Assembly: GCF_014191605.1 (NCBI RefSeq)
Contig: NZ_JACHWU010000002.1
Span: forward strand, 496,001-560,000
Source of the DNA: Prauserella isguenensis
GTDB lineage: Bacteria > Actinomycetota > Actinomycetes > Mycobacteriales > Pseudonocardiaceae
DNA length: 64,000 nt
Direction of reading: 5' to 3'
Part shown: one piece after another, positions 53,820 through 61,851 of the stretch
Numbering within the stretch: the first letter of the stretch is position 1
Layout of the letters: each line of letters starts with the position of its first letter
Position numbers and translations under genes: made by a program
The notes under the pieces: model-generated
Told to the model about the DNA's origin: nothing
Seen by the model: only the letters and a program-made list of their open reading frames with translations
Database searches by the model: none

Positions 53820-54283
53820 TAGTTCTCCGTTCCGAGGGTCGCGTGCCCACCCGTCGAACCGTAGCCGCCCGTCCCCCGCTCGGTCGGCTCGAGTTCGCCG
53901 GTCTCGACGAACTCCGCGCGGCTGACGCGCTGCACGATCAGCTGCGCGATCCGGTCACCTCGCGTGAGCTCGACGGTCTCGGCCGGGTCGAGGTTCACGA
54001 GGCAGACCTTGATCTCACCGCGATAACCGGCGTCGATGGTGCCCGGCGTGTTCACGATCGAGAGCCCGACGCGCGCGGCCAGTCCCGATCTCGGGTGCAC
54101 GAAACCCGCATAGCCGGACGGAAGGGCGATCGCCACCCCGGTTCCCACCACGGCGCGCTCCCCCGGGGCGAGCACGAGGTCGCGGGTGGTCACGAGGTCG
54201 GCTCCGGCATCGTCGGGCCGGGCGTACGACGGGACGGGGACGTCGGGATCGACGCGGGAGAACAGGACCTGCACGCTGGACAC
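53819..54283 (-). CDS. dut: Deoxyuridine 5'-triphosphate nucleotidohydrolase (dUTPase)
   Basis: 154 aa trimeric dUTPase. Motifs 1-5 are visible: [49 protein letters not shown] and the glycine-rich C-terminal arm [13 protein letters not shown]. It hydrolyses dUTP to dUMP, limiting uracil in DNA. The GTG start has TAGTCT 8 bases upstream. It is divergent from DUF3093, with only 24 bases between the start codons. It matches Rv2697c. Confidence 0.95.
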   Translation of the reverse strand: MSSVQVLFSRVDPDVPVPSYARPDDAGADLVTTRDLVLAPGERAVVGTGVAIALPSGYAGFVHPRSGLAARVGLSIVNTPGTIDAGYRGEIKVCLVNLDPAETVELTRGDRIAQLIVQRVSRAEFVETGELEPTERGTGGYGSTGGHATLGTEN

Positions 54284-54291
54284 GGCTGGCG

Positions 54292-54301
54292 AGACTACCC
54301 T
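54292..54301. promoter_or_regulatory. Overlapping divergent -10 boxes of dut and DUF3093
   Basis: On the minus strand TAGTCT (54292-54297) serves dut. On the plus strand TACCCT (54296-54301) serves DUF3093. The boxes overlap by 2 bases and end 8 and 6 bases before the two GTG starts, so both mRNAs should be leaderless and their promoters mutually exclusive. Confidence 0.55.
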
Positions 54302-54307
54302 GAACCC

Positions 54308-54922
54308 GTGAGCACGAGTGCACGCGCGCGGCCCGACGGCGACGATCCGGCGCCCGACCCCGACAACGCCCAGGGCAACCACGGGAGCGACCGGGACACG
54401 AACCCCGCGGCCGACGCCGAGGTCCGATTCAGCGAACGGCTGTACATGGCGTGGTGGTGCTGGCCGCTACCGCTCGTCGGCGCCGCACTGCTCGCCGCCG
54501 AGGTCCACATGGGCTATCCCGGCGTGCGTGCCTGGCTGCCGTACGTCGTCCTCCTGCCGCTGGCCGCCCTGCTGCTGCTCGGCTTCGGTCGGCTGAAGAT
54601 CCTCGTCACCGGCGGCTCCCGGCCCGAGCTGTGGGTCGGCGACGCCCACCTGCCCCTCCGGCACATCGGCGCGGTCGACGTCGTCGGCAAGGACGCGCGG
54701 CGCCGGACGCTCGGGCCCGAGCTCGACCCCGCGGCGTTCGTCGTCAACCGCGGGTGGATCGCCACGCTCGTGCGCGTCGAGGTGACCGACCCGGAGGATC
54801 CGACCCCGTACTGGCTGTTCAGCACCCGCCACCCCGAGCGCCTCGCCGCGCTGCTGCGGGAGGCCCGACCACCGCTGCAGGCCGACCCGACGGCACCGGA
54901 CGTCCCGACCGCTGACGACTGA
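54308..54922 (+). CDS. DUF3093 family membrane protein
   Basis: 204 aa. A disordered Asp/Pro/Asn-rich N-terminus (about 38 residues) is followed by two membrane helices ([17 protein letters not shown] and [14 protein letters not shown]) and a cytoplasmic beta-rich domain ([48 protein letters not shown]). It is an actinobacterial family, equivalent to Rv2698, function unknown. The GTG at 54308 has a leaderless -10 box. Confidence 0.87.
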   Translation: MSTSARARPDGDDPAPDPDNAQGNHGSDRDTNPAADAEVRFSERLYMAWWCWPLPLVGAALLAAEVHMGYPGVRAWLPYVVLLPLAALLLLGFGRLKILVTGGSRPELWVGDAHLPLRHIGAVDVVGKDARRRTLGPELDPAAFVVNRGWIATLVRVEVTDPEDPTPYWLFSTRHPERLAALLREARPPLQADPTAPDVPTADD

Positions 54923-55017
54923 CGGAACGTCCCCATCTCCTCCCGCCGGCGGCGGCACCCTCGATACGGCGGGTCCTGATACGAGGCCCGCAATACACGA
55001 GGGCCCGCAATACGACA

Positions 55018-55056
55018 AGAGCGGCCGGGTGATGTTGCCCATCACCCGGCCGCTCT
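55018..55056. terminator. Bidirectional terminator between DUF3093 and DUF4193
   Basis: Perfect 16-base arms (55018-55033 and 55041-55056) with a 7-base loop, between convergent genes. Confidence 0.8.
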
Positions 55057-55109
55057 CGCGTCGCCGTGTCGCCCCCTCCGCCGCCGGCCCCGCCGTGGGC
55101 GGGCCCGGA

Positions 55110-55418
55110 TCACGCGCAGTCGCGGCAGATCAGCTCGGAACCCGATTCGTCCGCGAGCCTGCTGCGGTGGTGCACCAGGAAGCACACCGAGCAAGTGAAC
55201 TCGTCGGCCTGCTTCGGCACGACCTTCACGGTCAGATCCTCACCGGACAGCCCCGACAGGTCGGCGCCCGGAAGCTCGAAATTCTCGGCGCTCACGTCCT
55301 CGTCGACGTCGACGACGCCGGACTGGTTCTCGTTGCGCCGCGCCTTCAGTTCCTCCAGCGAGTCTTCGGCGAGCTCGTCCGCTTCACTGCGGCGCGGAGC
55401 GTCGTAGTCGGTCGCCAT
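55110..55418 (-). CDS. DUF4193 family zinc-ribbon-like protein
   Basis: 102 aa. An acidic N-terminal half is followed by two Cys pairs near the C-terminus, FTCSVCFLVHHRS and LICRDCA, that probably bind zinc. It is a small, highly conserved actinobacterial protein, equivalent to Rv2699c, with no known function. The ATG has AAGGA 4 bases upstream. It is divergent from cei across 487 bases. Confidence 0.92.
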   Translation of the reverse strand: MATDYDAPRRSEADELAEDSLEELKARRNENQSGVVDVDEDVSAENFELPGADLSGLSGEDLTVKVVPKQADEFTCSVCFLVHHRSRLADESGSELICRDCA

Positions 55419-55905
55419 TGTCCTTCACCCCTGCGATCAGCAATTCTCTCGATACGCGACCGTCGGAGGCGATCTCCGGCGGTCCTGTCGCTTCCGCTGG
55501 TCAACGTTCCAGCGCCTGTGTTTGTGCCCCGGGATAAGGTGAGTGTCGTCTCATCGGTGTTGCCACCTGCGTCACACACCGCCACAGCCCGGGAGCCCGG
55601 AGAGGGTAGCCCACCGCGTACCCGACTCCACAGCAGGTCACCCCGACCTTGCGGCATGTCACTCGAGCGGGTCATTTGATTTCGCCAACGGCGGGCTACC
55701 CGGGATGTGGTGCCGCGACCCACGAACCCCGGAACACGCCCTCGCCACCGGCCCGACAGCCCCGTCGACACTCCTTCGACGAAGCCGTGACCGGGTCCGA
55801 CGGGGTGCCCCCGGCGGGTCCCGGCCTACGCCGCCGCTGTAACGCCTAAGCTGATCAGCGGCGACATGGACGGTAGTTGGGCGGGTATCGGCGAAGGGAC
55901 GCGCA
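55419..55905. other. 487-base intergenic region, no gene seen
   Basis: This separates DUF4193 from cei. It holds their promoters, probably including a TAAGCT box near 55847-55852. A 9-base inverted pair GGGTAGCCC/GGGCTACCC (about 55604 and 55692) is about 80 bases apart. I see no supported coding frame, tRNA or known riboswitch here. Confidence 0.55.
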
Positions 55906-56595
55906 GTGGTGTCGGGGACCGGGGGCTTCCGGAGAAGCCGTGTCAAGCCGTACCGGAAGCGCAAGCCGCTGCCCGCACTGATCGTGGTGGCGGTATTGGG
56001 CCTGGCGGCGTCGGCGATCTGGATCAACGTGGTCACCTCCACGGAGGATCTGGACGAGGCGATCCGCTGCAGCCCCGCGGCACGTCCGCCCGAAGGAGTG
56101 ACCTTCAACCCCCAGCCGTACGACGCGCTCTCCAGCACCCAGCCCGCGCCGCCGCACCGGGTGAACGTGCAGGTGCTCAACGCCAGCGGGTTGCGCGGTG
56201 AAGCCGCGATGACCACCACGGCCCTCGAACAGCTCGGGTTCACCCAGCTCGGCGAGCCCGCCAACGACGACGCCTTCCCGAAGGGGGAGGCCTCGTGCCA
56301 CGGCCAGCTCCGCTACGGCCCCAACGGCGAGGCGGCCGCCCGCACCCTCCGTCTCATCGACCCGTGCCTGCAGCTCGTCGAGGACGGCAGGAAGGACGCC
56401 ACCGTCGACCTCGCCATCGGCTCGGGGTTCAACGACGTGCGACCCACGAGCGAGGCCCTCGACGTCCTGGATCAGCTGAAGAGCTCGAGCAAGGGCAAGA
56501 CGTCGGGGAGCGAGCAGTCCGCGGGCGGCGCGTCCGGCACGAGCTCACTCATCGACCGCGAACAGCTCGACAAGACCGAACCCGAGCACTGCTGA
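55906..56595 (+). CDS. cei: LytR C-terminal domain envelope integrity protein (Cei)
   Basis: 229 aa from one of two adjacent GTG codons (55906 or 55909). A basic N-terminus (SRVKPYRKRKPLP) precedes one membrane helix (ALIVVAVLGLAASAIWI), then an external LytR_C domain beginning at RVNVQVLNASGLRGEAA. It matches Rv2700/Cei, known in mycobacteria to be needed for cell envelope integrity. The C-terminal tail is Ser/Lys/Gly-rich. Confidence 0.9.
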   Translation: MVSGTGGFRRSRVKPYRKRKPLPALIVVAVLGLAASAIWINVVTSTEDLDEAIRCSPAARPPEGVTFNPQPYDALSSTQPAPPHRVNVQVLNASGLRGEAAMTTTALEQLGFTQLGEPANDDAFPKGEASCHGQLRYGPNGEAAARTLRLIDPCLQLVEDGRKDATVDLAIGSGFNDVRPTSEALDVLDQLKSSSKGKTSGSEQSAGGASGTSSLIDREQLDKTEPEHC

Positions 56596-56661
56596 AGCCG
56601 GTCGCTGCCGACGGCCGCCGCCTGCGGGTGCGGGGCGCCTGAGCGGGGCGACCCCGTGCGC

Positions 56662-56686
56662 CCGTCCGCCGGGTGTGAGCGGACGG
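56662..56686. terminator. Terminator between cei and suhB
   Basis: Arms CCGTCCGC (56662-56669) and GCGGACGG (56679-56686) with a 9-base loop, ending just before the suhB stop codon. Confidence 0.55.
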
Positions 56687-56687
56687 C

Positions 56688-57575
56688 TCAGATGCCACCC
56701 ATGCCGCAGTCGATCAGCGCCTCGCGCAGCGGCCCGGCGATCGCGGGCGAGGCCGCCAGCGTGCCGTCGGTTCCGAGGTCGGCGTCCTGACCCGGCAGCG
56801 ACACGACGGCGCCTGCCTCCTCCGCCAGCAGCGCCGCCGCCGCCCAGTCCCAGCGCGAGAGGCCGTGCTCGGCGTAGCCGTCCAGCCAGCCCGCCGCGAC
56901 GTGACACAGGTCCAGCGCGGCCGAACCGCCCCTGCGGATGTCCCGCACCCGGCCGAGCAGTTCGGCGATCATGACGGCCTGCCTCTTCCGGCGCTCGGTC
57001 ACGTAGTTGAAGCCCGTGCCGACCAGCGCCATGTCCAACCCCTCCGGCCGGGACACCGCCAGCCTGCGCCCGTCCAGCCACGCGCCGCCACCGCGCGAGG
57101 CCGTCCATCGGCGGCCGCTCACCGGTTCCACGACCGCGCCCGCGACGGACACGCCGTCGACCTGAGCCCCGACGGACACGGCGAACTCGGGCAGGCCGTA
57201 GAGAAAGTTCACGGTGCCGTCGATCGGGTCTGCCACCCACGTGACGCCGCCGTCGGCCGCGTCACCGCCGGCCTCCTCCCCGACGACGGGCTCACCCGGC
57301 CGCAGCTCGGCGAGCCGGGCGCGGATCAGTTTCTCCGAGGCCACGTCCACGGCCGTGACCACGTCGGTGCGGCTGCTCTTCGTCTGCACGTCCACACCCG
57401 CCCCGTCGAGCATCAACTCGCGTTCGGCCACGACGAACGCGGCCGCCTCGACGGCGACCTGCTCGGCGACCGCGAGCAGGTCGGCATACGGCACGGCATC
57501 GGCACCTGCGGAGTCGCCCGCGGAGGCGGAGCGGTGCTGTTCGGGAGTTCCGGATTCGGGTTCGATCGCGTTCAC
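56688..57575 (-). CDS. suhB: Inositol monophosphatase family protein SuhB
   Basis: 295 aa from GTG. The metal-binding motifs are GEEAGG, WVADPIDGTVNFLYG and WDWAAAALLAEEAG, which define the Mg-dependent inositol phosphatase fold. An N-terminal extension of about 30 residues is not conserved. In actinobacteria the enzyme can supply myo-inositol for phosphatidylinositol and mycothiol. It corresponds to Rv2701c and is divergent from ppgK. Confidence 0.92.
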   Translation of the reverse strand: MNAIEPESGTPEQHRSASAGDSAGADAVPYADLLAVAEQVAVEAAAFVVAERELMLDGAGVDVQTKSSRTDVVTAVDVASEKLIRARLAELRPGEPVVGEEAGGDAADGGVTWVADPIDGTVNFLYGLPEFAVSVGAQVDGVSVAGAVVEPVSGRRWTASRGGGAWLDGRRLAVSRPEGLDMALVGTGFNYVTERRKRQAVMIAELLGRVRDIRRGGSAALDLCHVAAGWLDGYAEHGLSRWDWAAAALLAEEAGAVVSLPGQDADLGTDGTLAASPAIAGPLREALIDCGMGGI

Positions 57576-57659
57576 GGGACCTATAGGACCACACCCGGGC
57601 CCCGGTCCCGCTACAGTCTCCCACCAGGAATCTGAATCGAGCAGGAAGGGGCGACGCCG

Positions 57660-58421
57660 ATGGCGGCGACGCGGGGGTTCGGCATCGACGTCGGCGGGAG
57701 CGGGATCAAGGGTGCCCTCGTCGACCTCGACACTGGCGAGTTCATCGGCGACCGATTGCGCATCGAGACGCCGCATCCGGCCACGCCCGACGCCGTGGCG
57801 GACGTCGTGGGCGAGATCGTCCGGCACTTCGACTGGGACGGCCCGGTCGGCGTGACGCTGCCCGCTGTGGTCAAGCAGGGGGTGGCCCACACCGCGGCCA
57901 ACATCGACCCCAGCTGGATCGGCACGGACGCCGACACCCTGTTCGCCGAACGGCTCGGCCGCGTGCGCGAGGACGTCGCCATGCTCAACGACGCCGACGC
58001 GGCGGGCCTGGCCGAGATGCGCTTCGGCGACCCGGCGGTGCGCAGCGGTGTCGTGGCCCTGCTGACGTTCGGCACCGGCATCGGCAGCGCCCTGTTCGAC
58101 GACGGCAAGCTCATGCCCAACACCGAGTTCGGCCACATCGAGGTCGACGGCCACGACGGCGAGACCCGGGCGGCCGCGTCGGTGAAGGACCGCGAGGGTC
58201 TCTCGTACCCGGAATGGGCGGCGCGCGTGGATCGTTACCTGACCGTGCTCGAAAACCTGATCTGGCCGGATCGGTTCGTCGTCGGCGGCGGGGTGAGCAA
58301 GAAGTCCGACAAATGGGTACCCCTGCTCACGAACCGCACGCCCGTCGTGGCGGCATCGCTGCAGAACAACGCAGGGATCGTCGGCGCGGCGGCGGCGGCC
58401 GCGGAGGGCATCGAACCCTGA
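57660..58421 (+). CDS. ppgK: Polyphosphate glucokinase
   Basis: 253 aa ROK-family kinase. The first phosphate loop is [16 protein letters not shown]. The glucose/phosphate residues are in [23 protein letters not shown] and EFGHIEVDG. The region [15 protein letters not shown] is characteristic of PpgK. It phosphorylates glucose from polyphosphate or ATP. The ATG has AGGAAGGGG upstream, and a TACAGT -10 box lies about 45 bases before it. It matches Rv2702 next to sigA. Confidence 0.95.
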   Translation: MAATRGFGIDVGGSGIKGALVDLDTGEFIGDRLRIETPHPATPDAVADVVGEIVRHFDWDGPVGVTLPAVVKQGVAHTAANIDPSWIGTDADTLFAERLGRVREDVAMLNDADAAGLAEMRFGDPAVRSGVVALLTFGTGIGSALFDDGKLMPNTEFGHIEVDGHDGETRAAASVKDREGLSYPEWAARVDRYLTVLENLIWPDRFVVGGGVSKKSDKWVPLLTNRTPVVAASLQNNAGIVGAAAAAAEGIEP

Positions 58422-58526
58422 TCACCGGCCAGGCGGCACCACCGTCGGACACCCGGCGGCCGTACGGCACAGGGTTTGCGACGGCGAAAAACATGATCGC
58501 GCCCCGACTCCGTGGGGCGACGTCGT

Positions 58527-58653
58527 TACAATGGAACACGGCCCTCGACTGCGGGATGCGAAACCGCAGGCCGGGGGCATGTCCCCCGAATCCAAGGCAG
58601 CCGGGACGCATGCGTACCGGTTCGTCATGATCGACCGCTGCGAAAGGGCGTAC
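58527..58653 (+). promoter_or_regulatory. sigA promoter -10 and structured leader
   Basis: TACAAT at 58527-58532, near-consensus, is the likely -10; no good -35 is seen. The leader of about 115 bases contains two hairpins: CTGCGG/CCGCAG (58549-58554 and 58564-58569) and CGGGGG/CCCCCG (58572-58577 and 58583-58588). AAAGGG precedes the GTG at 58654. Confidence 0.5.
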
Positions 58654-60036
58654 GTGGCAGCCGCAAAGACCGCAACCCGAAGCGGGCCGAAGACAACGAG
58701 CGCCGCCGAGCAAGCGACAGCCGAGGAGACGGCGGCCGCCGACGGTGCCGAGGCGCCGGAAGCGACAGCGACCAAGCCTGCGCGCAAGACGGCCGCGAAG
58801 AAGTCTTCCGCCAAGTCCACCAAGACGGCCAAGTCGGCGGGTTCCGCCAAGACGAAGCCCAAGGCCGACGGCGAGGAACCCGACCTCGACGGCGCCGATG
58901 TCGAGGACGTCGACCTGTCCGACCTCGACGTCGACGCGGTCGAGGTGGATGTCGTCGACGCCACGGTGACCGAGGAGGACGCCGAGGAGGCCGAATCCGA
59001 GGAGGCGGAGGCTCCGAGCGGCAAGAAGAAGCAGCAGACCGCCGACGGCGACTTCGTCTGGGACGAGGAGGAGTCGGAGGCCCTGCGGCAGGCCCGCAAG
59101 GACGCCGAACTCACCGCGTCGGCCGACTCGGTCCGCGCCTACCTGAAGCAGATCGGCAAGGTCGCCCTCCTCAACGCGGAGGAAGAGGTCGAGCTCGCCA
59201 AGCGCATCGAGGCCGGCCTGTACGCCTCCGAGCGCATGCGCGTCATCGAGGAAAAGGGCGAGAAGCTCACCACTCAGATGCGCCGCGACCTGAAGTGGAT
59301 CATCCGCGACGGCGAGCGCGCCAAGAGCCACCTGCTCGAGGCGAACTTGCGACTCGTCGTGTCGCTGGCCAAGCGCTACACCGGCCGTGGCATGGCGTTC
59401 CTGGACCTGATCCAGGAGGGCAACCTGGGCCTGATCCGTGCGGTCGAGAAGTTCGACTACACCAAGGGCTTCAAGTTCTCCACCTACGCCACGTGGTGGA
59501 TCCGCCAGGCGATCACCCGCGCGATGGCCGACCAGGCGCGCACCATCCGTATTCCGGTGCACATGGTCGAGGTCATCAACAAGCTCGGCCGCATCCAGCG
59601 TGAGCTGCTGCAGGACCTCGGCCGCGAGCCCACCCCCGAGGAGCTCGCCAAGGAGATGGACATCTCCCCGGAGAAGGTCCTGGAGATCCAGCAGTACGCC
59701 CGCGAGCCGATCTCGCTCGACCAGACCATCGGCGACGAGGGCGACTCGCAGCTCGGCGACTTCATCGAGGACTCCGAGGCGGTCGTCGCCGTCGACGCGG
59801 TGTCGTTCACGCTGCTGCAGGACCAGCTCCAGTCGGTGCTGCAGACGCTGTCCGAGCGCGAGGCCGGCGTCGTCCGGTTGCGCTTCGGCCTCACCGACGG
59901 CCAGCCGAGGACTTTAGACGAGATCGGTCAGGTCTACGGAGTCACGCGCGAGCGGATCCGGCAGATCGAGTCGAAGACGATGTCGAAACTGCGCCACCCG
60001 TCGCGCTCGCAGGTCCTGCGGGATTACCTCGACTGA
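58654..60036 (+). CDS. sigA: Principal RNA polymerase sigma factor SigA (HrdB/RpoD)
   Basis: 460 aa from GTG ([11 protein letters not shown]). The N-terminal 150 residues are Lys/Ala-rich then strongly acidic, typical of actinobacterial principal sigma factors. Region 1.2 is [20 protein letters not shown], and region 2 has [20 protein letters not shown] and [16 protein letters not shown] for -10 recognition. Region 4 has [20 protein letters not shown], the -35 helix-turn-helix. An ATG at 58627 (MIDRCERAY) is an alternative start. The gene ends 23 bases before a strong terminator. Confidence 0.95.
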   Translation: MAAAKTATRSGPKTTSAAEQATAEETAAADGAEAPEATATKPARKTAAKKSSAKSTKTAKSAGSAKTKPKADGEEPDLDGADVEDVDLSDLDVDAVEVDVVDATVTEEDAEEAESEEAEAPSGKKKQQTADGDFVWDEEESEALRQARKDAELTASADSVRAYLKQIGKVALLNAEEEVELAKRIEAGLYASERMRVIEEKGEKLTTQMRRDLKWIIRDGERAKSHLLEANLRLVVSLAKRYTGRGMAFLDLIQEGNLGLIRAVEKFDYTKGFKFSTYATWWIRQAITRAMADQARTIRIPVHMVEVINKLGRIQRELLQDLGREPTPEELAKEMDISPEKVLEIQQYAREPISLDQTIGDEGDSQLGDFIEDSEAVVAVDAVSFTLLQDQLQSVLQTLSEREAGVVRLRFGLTDGQPRTLDEIGQVYGVTRERIRQIESKTMSKLRHPSRSQVLRDYLD

Positions 60037-60059
60037 CGGCTGAACCGGCGTCACGGCCC

Positions 60060-60104
60060 GACCATGGCCGCCGATCCGCACAGCGCGGGTCGGCGGCCAT
60101 GGTC
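60060..60104. terminator. Strong terminator after sigA
   Basis: 15-base arms (60060-60074 and 60090-60104, perfect) enclose a further CCGC/GCGG stem (60076-60079 and 60085-60088). It lies between sigA and the convergent EamA gene. Confidence 0.85.
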
Positions 60105-60265
60105 ATGTCGGCCCCCCGTGTCATGTGTCCGACATGGACGGCTGAACGCTCCCGTGTGGACGGCCCGATACGGCGACGGCGCGGTTTCTTCCCCACTCCG
60201 GGGAGAACCGCGCCGTCCACTGTGTCCTGAATCGTGACCCGGGGCCGGCCGGGCCTCGTCGGTGC

Positions 60266-60337
60266 CCGATTCGGCAACCGCGCCGGACGCGGCAACCGCG
60301 TCCGATTCAGCAGCCGCGTCCGATTCGGCGCCACCCG
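60266..60337. repeat. Four imperfect tandem copies of an 18-base unit
   Basis: Units at 60266-60283, 60284-60301, 60302-60319 and 60320-60337 follow the pattern CCGATTCGGCAACCGCGT with 2-6 differences. Because 18 is a multiple of three, the plus strand could encode repeats like PDSATA, PDAATA, SDSAAA, but no ribosome-binding site or conserved gene is seen. The array ends just before the EamA stop codon. Confidence 0.75.
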
Positions 60338-60339
60338 GA

Positions 60340-61212
60340 TCAGGGAGGCTCGCGCACCGACTCGTCGGAGCCGCGCGACCGCAGCAGCACGCCGCAGACG
60401 ACGGCGAGAATGCCGACCGCCTCGGTGATCGCGGGCACCTGCCCCAGCACGACCAGGCCGACGACCGTTGCGGTCACGGGCAGCAGCGCCAGCAGCACGG
60501 CGAAGCGCGCCTGTCCTACCCGTCGCAGCACCACCTGATCCAGCCCGTACGGCACGACGGTCGACAGCAGGCCGACGCCGATGCCGAGCAGGAGCAGGTC
60601 CGGCTCGCCCCACACACCGCCGGTACCGAGCGCGAGCGGGCTCAGCACCACCGTGGCCACCGTGAAGCCGACCGCGAGACTGTCGATGCCGTTGCCGCCG
60701 AGGGCCACCTTCTTGCCGAGCACGATGTAGCCGGCCCAGGCCGCTGCGGCGGCCAGCGCGAACGCCACGCCCGCCGGGCTGCCGCTCCACTGCACGTCGG
60801 CGATCGCCAGCACGCCCGCCACGACGAGGGTCAGCGCGGCGAAGTCCCGCTTCGTGCGCGAGCCGAGCGCGGCCACCAGGACGGGGCCGACGAACTCGAT
60901 GGCGGTGGCCGTGCCGAGGGGCAATCGGGCGATCGCCTCGTAGTAAACGACGTTCATCAACGCCGTGACCACGCCGAACGTCCCCGCCAGCAGCAGCGGC
61001 CTGCCTCGCCACGCCTCCCGTCCAGGCCTGCGCCATGCGAGAAGGATCACAGCGGCACCGAGACAGCGCAGCCACGCCACCCCTGCCGGGCTCGACGCCT
61101 CGAAAAGCCATACGGCGACGGCCGCGCCCACATAGATCGAAATTCCGCTGAGAACGAACAGGGCCGGTGCGGGAACCGTGTCGATTCGCCGTTTCGCAGC
61201 CGAGATATCCAC
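60340..61212 (-). CDS. EamA/DMT family transporter (RhtA-like)
   Basis: 290 aa from the GTG at 61212 (VDISAAKRRIDTVPAP). Ten membrane helices occur in two EamA repeats: first about 15-140 with ASSPAGVAWLRCLGAAVILL and ARLPLGTATAIEFVGPVLVA, second about 150-280 with GIGVGLLSTVVPYGLDQVVL. These match RhtA-type exporters of threonine, homoserine and other small metabolites; the true substrate is unknown. Upstream in-frame sequence looks non-coding. It is convergent with sigA and divergent from the DUF7455 gene. Confidence 0.87.
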   Translation of the reverse strand: MDISAAKRRIDTVPAPALFVLSGISIYVGAAVAVWLFEASSPAGVAWLRCLGAAVILLAWRRPGREAWRGRPLLLAGTFGVVTALMNVVYYEAIARLPLGTATAIEFVGPVLVAALGSRTKRDFAALTLVVAGVLAIADVQWSGSPAGVAFALAAAAAWAGYIVLGKKVALGGNGIDSLAVGFTVATVVLSPLALGTGGVWGEPDLLLLGIGVGLLSTVVPYGLDQVVLRRVGQARFAVLLALLPVTATVVGLVVLGQVPAITEAVGILAVVCGVLLRSRGSDESVREPP

Positions 61213-61475
61213 CCCACGATGGTGCCCGACCACCGAAAATGCCCTGTTGAGGGGCCTACGTGTGCCGTGTCGGTGACCACGCACGAAACGGCCGTCGACA
61301 CAAGGCCTGCCGCGACGTGACACACCTCCCACCGACACGGGAACACTTGCGAGCGCCAAAACGTCTGTAAGAGTGGACGGCAGCGAACAACGAAAGCGGC
61401 AACCAGAGCCGACTTCGTTCTCGCGGCTGAATTGATGGCATCGGCGCGCCGATGCCGGGACGGAGGGAGACTCCC

Positions 61476-61655
61476 ATGACTTCACCGACGCTCACCCGCC
61501 CCGAACTGACCCGCGCGGACCGTTGCGACCGGTGCGGAGCCGCAGCCCAGTTGCGAGCGGTACTCCCCAGCGGCGGCGAACTGCTCTTCTGCGGACACCA
61601 CGGCCGTGAGTACGAGGCCAAGCTGAAGGAACAGGACGCCGACATTCAGCGCTGA
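61476..61655 (+). CDS. DUF7455 small zinc-finger protein
   Basis: 59 aa. Two metal-binding pairs are visible: ADRCDRCGAAA and LFCGHHGREYEAKL. They probably form a small zinc ribbon. The family is usually found near the principal sigma factor gene in actinobacteria. GGAGGGAGACTCCC precedes the ATG. The function is unknown; a role with RNA polymerase or ribosome is a guess from location only. Confidence 0.88.
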   Translation: MTSPTLTRPELTRADRCDRCGAAAQLRAVLPSGGELLFCGHHGREYEAKLKEQDADIQR

Positions 61656-61772
61656 GAAGCCATCACCAGCCGTCGACGCGGCTCGTCCGGCGGCCGGGTC
61701 GGGGCGCAACGGAGCGGGACTGAGAGCGCCGTTGTGAGACTCGCACCGACATGACACCAGCAGCCGACACGC

Positions 61773-61809
61773 AGAAGGGGCGGAACCCGACTCGGGTTCC
61801 GCCCCTTCT
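61773..61809. terminator. Bidirectional terminator between DUF7455 and the helicase gene
   Basis: 16-base perfect arms around a 5-base loop (gactc), with an AGAAGGGG/CCCCTTCT outer stem. On the plus strand the right arm ends in CCCCTTCTC. Confidence 0.85.
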
Positions 61810-61851
61810 CGGTTCCACACCCTGTCACCGTTCCACGCCCTTGTTCGGCGG

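Noticed and set aside
55419-55905. Small coding frames in the DUF4193-cei gap
   Set aside because: They overlap the DUF4193 gene or lack a ribosome-binding site and any recognisable composition or motif.
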